NCBI GenBank assembly: GCA_027627225.1
Contig: CM051034.1
Coordinates: forward strand, 18,646,980 to 18,710,979
From: Congeria kusceri
Lineage: Eukaryota > Mollusca > Bivalvia > Myida > Dreissenidae
Direction of reading: 5' to 3'
Length of the DNA: 64,000 bases
In this document: one piece after another, positions 56,650 to 64,000 of the stretch
Numbering within the stretch: position 1 is the stretch's first letter
Layout: the number at the start of each line of letters is the position of its first letter
Notes under the pieces: model-generated
Seen by the model: the letters and a program-made list of their open reading frames with translations, nothing else
Told to the model about the DNA's origin: nothing
Database searches by the model: none
Translations under genes and position numbers: made by a program

Positions 56650-57017
56650 GTATGTGATACTGCCTGTGAACATAAGCTATATTCGACAGTTTTGCTGTAA
56701 CTTATAACCAAATTATCGCTACGTGTAAAGGGTTACGTTAATGATGAACGAACCGTAGAATTTCTCAATGCTTGGTATTCCATGTTCCGAGCCTGTAACC
56801 CGAGAATTAATCATGGCGGTGATCTGTGTTAGTTTTCGGGGGAGTGGCAATGCTTGTGTTGTCAACAGTTTGTATAAACAAACGGTCAATTGTCTGAAAT
56901 AATGGACCTTTAGCTGTTGCTAAGCGTACCCTGTTGTTGTTGATCAAGTTTCATAAGCCTTTATATTTTATATTACTATATTATACATAGTATATATTGT
57001 ATTGTACATCCGTCCAG

Positions 57018-57179
57018 ATGTGAGTGTCTCAAAGGATGGGATGAAAATAGTGACAGGTGCATGACCAATGTTTCTGCCAACCCGCTGTGCATGCTGGTAT
57101 ATAAACGTCCACTCTGCAGAATCGGAGAATGCGGTGTCCATGGTTACCCTGAACCTATTCCCAACAGTGACACCTTTGT
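57018..57179 (+). CDS. Second array exon: EGF tail and linker
   Basis: It lies between acceptor catccgtccag and donor tttgt|gtaagc, 162 nt, phase 2 to 2. It encodes CECLKGWDENSDRC, then CRIGECGVHGYPEP. It corresponds to 46,111-46,269. The expected PGYxG segment reads LVYKR here, whereas the duplicate at 58,346 keeps PGYKG. Confidence 0.7.
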
Positions 57180-57384
57180 GTAAGCCACATAATTAATTTC
57201 ATGAAAAAAATATTATTGTTTTTGAAGTACGTATGGTAAAACATCTGAAAAAAAATATTGCTATATGCACCATTCTTCAAGTTCGAAAAGGTTCAGTATA
57301 TCAGACCTATCAGGTGTGTCCGACGTTTATCTATTTTAGATATAACTAACATTGCGAAAGTAATATATTTACTGCTAAAAAGAA

Positions 57385-57530
57385 GATCTCAGGGAAGTCT
57401 CTTCTAAACATAAATCCATTGTATGCGGAACGTGCCGTCATGGAGTAGCTAGTGCGGACTGCACAGACTGATCCTTGATGACACTTTACGCACATGCATT
57501 AAGCCCGGGTTTCCCTCGACACGCCTCATA
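57385..57530. mobile_element. Right half of MITE (39,768 family)
   Basis: ctcttctaaacataaatcca, agtgcggactgcaca and cgcacatgcattaagcccg match the right half of the MITE family. It sits in the intron and ends about 15 bp before the acceptor of the exon at 57,546. Confidence 0.75.
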
Positions 57531-57545
57531 CTATGTTTCATTTAG

Positions 57546-57667
57546 ATGCGTTTGTGACGACGGCTGGACCCACGACAGAGATAACGGACCTTGTGAAATT
57601 GACGTCAACGAATGTGACGTAAGACCTGATGTCTACGGCTATTACGGTAAATGTGAAAACTCAAATG
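57546..57667 (+). CDS. Second array exon: second cbEGF
   Basis: It lies between acceptor tttcatttag and donor aatg|gtatta, 122 nt, the same length and phase as 46,588-46,709. It encodes CVCDDGWTHDRDNGPC, then EIDVNEC. The cysteine that follows GI in the paralog is replaced (DVYGYYG), which would leave an EGF disulphide unpaired. Confidence 0.65.
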
Positions 57668-57947
57668 GTATTATTGGGTAGTCGGAAAAAAAATGATATC
57701 AATAAGAATAACTAAGATATATACATTATGACCTTATTGATTTAACAACATTCCAAATGTAGGAAATAAGCAATTGAGACATGAGCCAATTTAGATCAAA
57801 ATATTATATTATAAACGAAAAGATACCAATACTAATAAAAATAATCTCGTTAACATCACGCGTAGTTCCGATGCATACATTTGTAAGTTCAAATGTTAAA
57901 AAGTTGCAAATACAACTGCATCCCAAGCAAGCATGTCGCGTTGTCAG

Positions 57948-58090
57948 GAGGATTTTCGTGTCAATGTGAGTCTGGTTGGCATGGAAATAATTGTTCTCAG
58001 TACATCTGTACCGAACATGGATGTGCAAACCAGGGCGTATGCACTGAAGGCTTATGTGTTTGCCCGGAAGCTTAATTGGTGCCCGACTGC
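57948..58090 (+). pseudogene. Second array exon: EGF with in-frame stop
   Basis: Acceptor gttgtcag opens phase 1 as in 47,054, reading FSCQCESGWHGNNC, then CTEHGCANQGVC and CVCPEA. A TAA follows at 58,073-58,075, where the paralog continues with GGWMGLDC. Downstream bases still read LVPDCKEK in the same frame, showing that homology extends past the stop. Confidence 0.65.
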
Positions 58091-58184
58091 AAGGAGAAAG
58101 ACCACTTCTACACAACGCCAAGTGTCAAATTGATTTCTTCAAAAGCTGTCACAAATCAAAAAACGACGCCAATTTGTCTTAATC

Positions 58185-58240
58185 ATGTTACGACGTAAGT
58201 TCATTTTAATCATGTTACGACGTCAGTTCATCTTGAAGCA
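58185..58240 (+). repeat. 27-bp tandem duplication
   Basis: aatcatgttacgacgtaagt, then tcatttt, is followed at once by aatcatgttacgacgtcagt, then tcatctt. Confidence 0.85.
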
Positions 58241-58345
58241 TGTAATGCCACATTAGTATTTCTGTAAAAATGCTAAAACTACATGTACATTTTTATCTTC
58301 ATTATAACTTGTTTAAATTTCATATTGTATTGTACATCCGTCCAG

Positions 58346-58507
58346 ATGTGAGCGTCTCAAACGATGGGTTAAAAATAGTGACTGGTGCATGACCTATGTT
58401 TCTGCAAACCCGCTGTGCATGCCGGGATATAAAGGTCCTCTCTGCAGAATTGGAGAATGCGGTGTCCATGGTTACGCTAACCCTATACCCAACAGTGACA
58501 CCTTTGT
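58346..58507 (+). pseudogene. Duplicated EGF tail exon with lost cysteine
   Basis: It is a copy of 57,018-57,179 at an offset of 1,328 bp, with acceptor and donor intact (162 nt). The second cysteine is changed (CERLKRW instead of CECLKGW). The similarity extends through the following intron (56,994-57,478 versus 58,322-58,808) up to the large duplication junction. Confidence 0.65.
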
Positions 58508-58704
58508 GTAAGCAACATAATTAATTTCATGAAAACACTATGATTTTTGGAGGTATGTATGGAAAAAAAAACAGAAACAAATATTGCTATGTGCACCATT
58601 CTTTAAGTTCAAAATGTTTGAGTATATCAGACATGTCAGGTGTGTCCGACATATATCTATTTTAGATATAACTAACATTGCGAAATGTAGTCATAGATTT
58701 ACTT

Positions 58705-58808
58705 CTTAAAAGAAGAACTCAGGGAAGTCTCTTCTAAACATAAATCCACTGTATGCGGAACGTGCCGTCAGGGAGTAACCAGTGCGGACTGCACAGTCTG
58801 ATCCTTGA
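58705..58808. mobile_element. MITE half truncated at duplication junction
   Basis: The same MITE right-half sequence as at 57,385, carried here by the 1.33-kb-offset duplication. It stops at ccttgat, where the second 10.12-kb unit begins. Confidence 0.75.
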
Positions 58809-60972
58809 TTTTTGTTTAACTGTCTAAATGCGCACCTAGTACCATTAATAAGATTAGTTGTTAGAAGTGTATGCTTATGTTAAAATGAATACTGTCGACA
58901 CTTGCAAATGAAATGCCATACCCAGTTTATCATGAATCGTTGAAAAATTGTGTTTCAGAAACGTTTCTGCTATTATTTTGCATTGATATGAATGTATACA
59001 GTATATCATTATAATTATTCGCATCTTGTCCGAAGGATACATAATTATAACACATTGTTATACCGTAGAGAAAACTATTGTGAAATCATTTATGTAGTTG
59101 TTTTGGATTACTTTTTCTGCAAAAAAATACCCAATTGTGCCAACAGTATTTGCTATTTAATGAATGACTGGTATGCTGATGAATAACTGGCAATTAAAAA
59201 CTTTATGCTGATGATGCTGATGAATAACTGGCCAGTATGCTGAAGAATCACTGGCAATTAAAAACTGGACAATCTGATGTAAGGACTTTCCGATTTTAAT
59301 GCCTCGAAAAAGGACGAAATGAAAGCTAACTTCAACAACACACGATTTGATAATTGTGTTTACCGGTATTTTCCTTGTTAAAAGAGACGGTAAACAATGT
59401 AGGTAATTAACTAGTTCAGTGTTGCAGGTTTTACTTGTTTTCTGCCCTGTTGGTGGTAGAACATGGTGCTTTATAAACACAAAAGCACCCGTGTTGTTTG
59501 AAAAAGGCTTATGTGCTTTGGGTTTGCAAACACTGAAAAACACAATTAGCCTACTATTCTGAAATGTCATTTCTGGACGTTTGTTCAAAGATTGCGACTT
59601 AACTATATCTTATATAGTTATCGGAGAACAAATATACGACCAAAGCAAACTCCCAATATCCGCAGACCCCATATGTTATCACGTGTGCAAGGCATGGTTT
59701 CAGATCAATATTATGACATCAAATGATTTCAAACGATAACAACATTGTTTATATAGGGTAGTTTTTAAAAGTAAGCACAAAATTTACATATTCATTACTA
59801 TCTTTTGCGATAATTAAAAGAATACAAAATGTACAGTGTAATAATCAATATATTTTTCTTGAACAATCATTGTATAATAAGCATGGTTACACAGATAATT
59901 TGCTCGTGATCAAAATATTCCACAAACTCAAGCCAAATGCATACGAGAACATGTATTACTTTTGTGAAAAAATGGCTGGCCCTTAATCGCGAGGGACCAC
60001 TCTGTAATAAAACAAAACACTAATTTACTTTTATACTAGATAATATAATAATATTAGCATGATTAGTCATGAGCGCGGCTTGGTTATGACGGCCATCTTA
60101 AGCCCCGTTCCCACTGAATGTTCGGGTTTGATCTGTGTAGTTACCCCTCATATTTAAACATAAATGCACTAGCATATTCGATATTAGGAATTGTTTGAAC
60201 TGCCAATGGTATTGAAGGTGCGAGAGATCGTAAATCTTTTTTCTATGGGTACGTGACCATTGTTATCTGGTGACTTACGGGCTTTAGCAAGTAAGGATGG
60301 CTATTTGCAAAACTGAAGTATGACATGCCCTTTAAAGTAAATGTATCATTATTAATGCTAATAACGAATAACTTAATTAAAATGCTTAACTCTGTTGGCC
60401 TACGTATACATAATATAGCAGATACCTTTCAGGAAAATTTGAGTATTTTTTTAAGAACTTTTGTTCAACTGTTCATGAAGTAAAAAACTTTAAACTTAAT
60501 ACGATAACTATTTAAAGCCGCACAAAAGGTTAACATGGCCAAATTCAGACCCCTCAATAAAAATGGTATTCTTATTATCTGTCTTAGTTATTGTTTACTT
60601 TAGTATATAACTTGCGTCAGAAATATTTGGATTGCTGGATACTCTTTATTGCATAAATCCTCCAAGTAAAACTGTTTATGTTTTCTTTCATTATATTCAG
60701 ACAAACATAAATTATTTAATTTCTGACTCTTATTCTTGTAAATGAATAAACAACAAACTCATAAATGAAAGGTATGGCTAGGCAAGCACATTTAATGTAT
60801 CGTTTAACAAATAGATGTTTCTATATTTGTAACAAAGCCTGCACAAATTAAACTATGTTTAACAAAGTTAGAATCCTTTAATGTCGAATTAAAGTCGTTG
60901 TTAGTGCCCCATCGTCGGCGAGAAGCTAACAATTTTAATGCAATTAAATCTCCAAAATGTTATCGTTTCTCT

Positions 60973-61170
60973 TTAACATTTAGTAAAAATATAAGGGGCA
61001 CTACTGAGGCCGAACGGAACCACTGTATAACAATAATACTTTCCCTTGAAACAAAAACCTAAACAATCTTGATGCTCGGGAAATATAGAAATATGATAGT
61101 ACCCCTTGCTTAAATCGAATTTTAAGCAGAAACTGTTTTTACTGACATAATCCAGTCTTCCAGTCCTCAA
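60973..61170 (-). pseudogene. Reverse transcriptase fragment (copy 2)
   Basis: The 65-codon frame with FDLSKGYYHIS and PFGLSSAP motifs is identical in translation to 50,850-51,047. It stops right after the FTKC motif. Confidence 0.65.
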
Positions 61171-61788
61171 AGCGTATTTTCTCTTTCCAAATGTGTTTGT
61201 TTACCAACCTTAATCCAAAATTAGCCGTTTCTTACCGATTTGATTAATAGAAACACTCAGTGGACTGAAGACTTTGGGAATAAAAAAATGGACTTTCTAA
61301 AACATAATTGCACGTCAACATTTCCGATATTGAAGATTTGACAAATTCTTCGTTTTCCAGAGCTGATTGGTTAATTTTAGAAATTGAATTTTCTGGAGTT
61401 GAAATGGAAGGGTTTTTGTATCCGTAATTGGTAATGTCTAACATTTGTTCGTTACAGCCAATAGATTTCCAGTAATTTAAATGTTTTTTTCAATCTGCCT
61501 TTAACATTTTGAGGGCTCTGTTTCACTACCGATAAATTTCTGATTGTTGGCTTCAAAAAACATGCTATGTGGATCAAAATAAATGTACTTATCATTTATT
61601 GCCGGATGTGGGTGTGTTTCGATTGTCTCCTGGCTGGAATGGCTTGGGAAATTGAGGTGGTGCTCTGTGCAGACCCCACTTGCTACGGCGAAGACATTCG
61701 CACTCTGGCGAGAAGTGACCTCTTTTGCCACATCCGAAGGAAATGTCGTCTGCTCCGGAACGTCCGCCACGAAAGGGCTGGTTTCAGC

Positions 61789-62328
61789 TCATGTCGAAGG
61801 ACGTACATCAGCTGCTGGTGGCAAAGGGGAAGCACTGGCCCTGGGCGGGCCATATTGTTGTCTCCCCATAAAAAAAGAATTAAAATAATAAGCTGGAGTA
61901 ATTATGTTTTGAACAGGAGTTCTCGCATTGCTGGTTTTTAATTTTTTCAGAGCTCTGCTCTCAGCCTGCTTGAGTTTTCTTTCGTCTTCGCTATCGCAAC
62001 CGCATAATGCAGTACTTACATACTCTTGAACCGTGCCCCAGACCCCGGGGGAGGAATCGGCAATTTTGATAAGCTTATTTCTATGCTCAATTGTTCTGGT
62101 TATTTTAGCTACCCCATCTGAAATATCCGCACCAGCAATGCGAGAAATATTCTGCAAGTCAGATTTAATTTCCTGGTTAAATTCATACTGAACACGATGT
62201 GCACAGCTTTTAAATTTAGGTGTTTTAACGTTAGAAGTATCTGAACACCTACTCGAAGCTAATTCTCTATGGAGAATATCAGGTCTAGTGTCGAAATAAG
62301 ACTTGAACAAGTCTAAAGTTTTATCCAT
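61789..62328 (-). pseudogene. Gag-like protein of DIRS-like element (copy 2)
   Basis: Identical in translation to the copy at 51,666-52,205. It belongs to the duplicated relic. Confidence 0.5.
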
Positions 62329-63150
62329 AAAAACATTATCGCAACCCCCCGGGGGCTAACCTTGAAGTGTTGGATTAGGCGTGGTGTTCGCGACCTCCTT
62401 CCTGTCTGTGCATTCTCTATGAAAAACGATTAACGAATCCCCGCATGGGCCTGCAACGTTGTCTCTGCTAATAATTCTAAAACGTGTGCTTACTAGCTTT
62501 CCTGTACGCGATTTATGTGCATGTATTCCCATTGGTCAACTTAAAATAGACGTATAAAACAAGTTTCATCACATATCGTTAGTCAACATAAAATAGACTA
62601 TTAAAAACCGGTTTATCAAGTCATTGCCACGAATCGATGAATAATCAAACGATACTAAATATATTTACAAACACGAGCTTTATTTACTGCCAAATTTCGT
62701 GGCGCGGATTTAAATCCGACAAATCACCGTTAACATTCGGCGAGTTGCACGATATTCTACATAAAACACGAGGAACTTCGGCTAGGTTTGTAGTGTTGAA
62801 AATGTAAACACCGAACTGAACTCTAAACTGTTTAATTCCATTTATTTTATAAAAATGTGTATATGTAGCTCATAATAAATTATTTGTATCACATGATATA
62901 CATCGTCTCCCGTGTAATACAACCATTACGGATATTTCTATATTACACATTTGTATGTTTACATTTTGAGCGTTTCAATTGGCTATTCTTTGACTGACCA
63001 GTCGCATGACGTTATTTGAGTGAAATTACGTCGTCTAATTGAAATGACGCAATGCCAATACACAACCTTTAGTATTTATTAACATGTTTTGATAAAATTA
63101 GTAGGTTGGTTTTCGTTTAAAAGCATTTGATAAAATATATCTGGTACTCG

Positions 63151-63221
63151 TTGTCATTTCATACCATATTTTATTTATCTCGTCCTGAGCTCATTTAATA
63201 AAATATGGTATGAAATGACAA
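63151..63221. repeat. 25-bp perfect inverted repeat (copy 2)
   Basis: Duplicate of 53,028-53,098, arms 63,151-63,175 and 63,197-63,221. Confidence 0.85.
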
Positions 63222-63752
63222 TTGGTGTCAGATCCTATATATATGTTTCTTATCTCAACATTAAATTGTTAATGTTTGTTTAACGAGTATCAACTTGTTT
63301 GTGCCTTTAAAGATCCTAGTAGTTTTCGAAAAAAGCTTGGTATTTTCTTGATGAGTTTGGACATTCAGGAAAAAAAACTTTTTCAAAGAACCTTTCTCTT
63401 TTTTCGCGGAAAATATCAGATAATCTTGTCTGCACGCAGGTCCATTCACACTTGTTGCCATGCAACAATGTCACAATTATACGGGACCCAGGTTACACAA
63501 GTCGCTTGCAAAGATTGTGTGCACACGTGTTGATATTAATAGGTTCGTAAGTGGTAAAAGTGCATAGCCTATTGTGTTGTGTGCTTTGTTTTAATTTAAT
63601 TGGCGGTCTAATTATATACATTTCATACATTGTGTAAGTTGGTACATGTTAAAAGTAATTACGAATCAAGTGTCTTGTTTGTGTTTATTTATATATTACA
63701 ATAGTATACGCTAATTTATGTACGTGTGTTGTGTATTTTTACCTATCTGCCA

Positions 63753-64000
63753 TTAAAGGACCCTGTTCACTGATTTTCGCATTTATTGAAGTATGCCAAT
63801 AAATGTCTTAACTTGACAGATTTAAGCATCGGAACTAAAAACCTAAAGTATAATAACAAGAACGTATTTAAAACAAAATAAGAAAATAAAAAAAAAATTC
63901 CTGCCGTTGTTCGAACCCGGGATCGCCGAATTAAAAGGCTATCGCCTTAACCACTCGACCATTCCGACTTCCATATTTCACTTTGCATAATTTACTTTAT
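63753..64000 (-). mobile_element. TIR element with tRNA-like module (copy 2, cut)
   Basis: Duplicate of the 53,630-54,145 element, truncated by the window end after the tRNA-like part. It keeps the B-box gggttcgaac and A-box blocks on the minus strand. Confidence 0.6.

Larger units (their letters stand above)
56532..58507 (+). pseudogene. Second EGF exon array, probably decaying paralog
   Basis: Exons at 56,532-56,649, 57,018-57,179, 57,546-57,667 and 57,948-about 58,090 match, in order and in nearly all phases, the first four exons of the 45.2-48.0-kb gene. A duplicate of the second lies at 58,346-58,507. Damage is visible: a 1-base length difference at the start of the first exon, cysteine losses in the third exon and the duplicate, and an in-frame TAA in the fourth. 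No transmembrane or tail exon follows. The alternative is a secreted form ending at that TAA. Confidence 0.65.
48686..58808 (+). repeat. 10.12-kb tandem duplication, copy 1
   Basis: From 48,686 the sequence is repeated from 58,809 onward, with an offset of 10,123-10,124 bp maintained to the window end. The unit contains the DIRS-like relic, a tRNA-containing TIR element and the second EGF exon array. The junction at 58,808/58,809 joins the truncated MITE (ccttgat) to tttttgtttaactg, with almost no extra homology. Confidence 0.85.
60883..62328 (-). mobile_element. Degraded DIRS-like retrotransposon (copy 2)
   Basis: Duplicate of 50,760-52,205 with the same broken frames: gag-like 62,328-61,789, linker 61,770-61,501, RT pieces 61,444-61,244 and 61,170-60,973. 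It differs near 60,913 by one base fewer, so that GAC and GAT codons are adjacent in one frame. Confidence 0.65.
58809..64000 (+). repeat. 10.12-kb tandem duplication, copy 2 (partial)
   Basis: Collinear with 48,686-53,880. About ten differences were noticed by eye, such as a T insertion near 58,860, c/g at about 60,441, loss of a C near 60,913, a/t near 61,024 and g/t near 61,646. The copy runs off the window end with no sign of divergence. Confidence 0.9.

Overview
The window is animal nuclear DNA. It is A+T-rich and carries GT-AG introns, calcium-binding EGF exons, tRNA-derived SINE-like elements, MITEs, a tyrosine-recombinase-type retrotransposon relic and large simple-sequence arrays. 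The dispersed repeats resemble families I know from bivalve molluscs: about 160-bp GGTCAAGGTCA arrays, 'tagctcacc...gagcac' ends, and TIR elements ending near 'gtcgtggga'. I infer a bivalve, possibly dreissenid-like. That is recall, not a database result. No bacterial operons, CRISPR arrays or rRNA genes are present.

Layout. 0-14.3 kb is mostly gene-poor AT-rich DNA. It holds a 34-bp minisatellite, a palindromic MITE, a TIR element with an internal tRNA-like sequence, and a nested stack at 6.87-10.2 kb. In that stack, self-complementary elements built of CGGGACRCTGTCGG-type words flank a 1,875-bp non-autonomous hAT element with an 8-bp target duplication. 14.3-25.3 kb is dominated by tandem arrays of roughly nucleosome-length units (about 145-166 bp), some carrying nuclear-receptor-like half-sites, plus a 201-bp hAT MITE and two phase-compatible candidate minus-strand exons (20.1 and 22.0 kb). 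25.3-31.7 kb holds an ACAT-rich minisatellite, a tRNA-derived SINE and a 74-bp satellite. 31.7-41.4 kb holds more long-unit arrays, a recent 686-bp tandem duplication, SINEs, a MITE, a 21-bp minisatellite that reverses orientation, and possible minus-strand exons (35.9-40.3 kb). 41.6-44.9 kb holds a 765-bp hAT-like element and two (AGT)n tracts, the larger about 1.4 kb.

The clearest gene is on the + strand at 45.19-47.99 kb. It is the 3' part of a type I membrane protein: two cbEGF modules and further EGF modules, then a transmembrane exon and a short cytoplasmic tail. All six exons chain without a phase conflict. A second paralogous EGF exon array lies at 55.9-58.5 kb in the same orientation. 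It has lost conserved cysteines, carries an in-frame stop and contains a duplicated exon, so it looks like a decaying copy. Between them lies a degraded DIRS-like retrotransposon on the minus strand.

From 58,809 to the window end the sequence repeats 48,686 onward at very high identity (about ten differences seen by eye in 5.2 kb). This implies a 10.12-kb tandem duplication, or an assembly duplication, whose unit contains both the retrotransposon relic and the second EGF array. If it is real, another EGF array should lie just beyond the window, at about 66-68.9 kb in this numbering.
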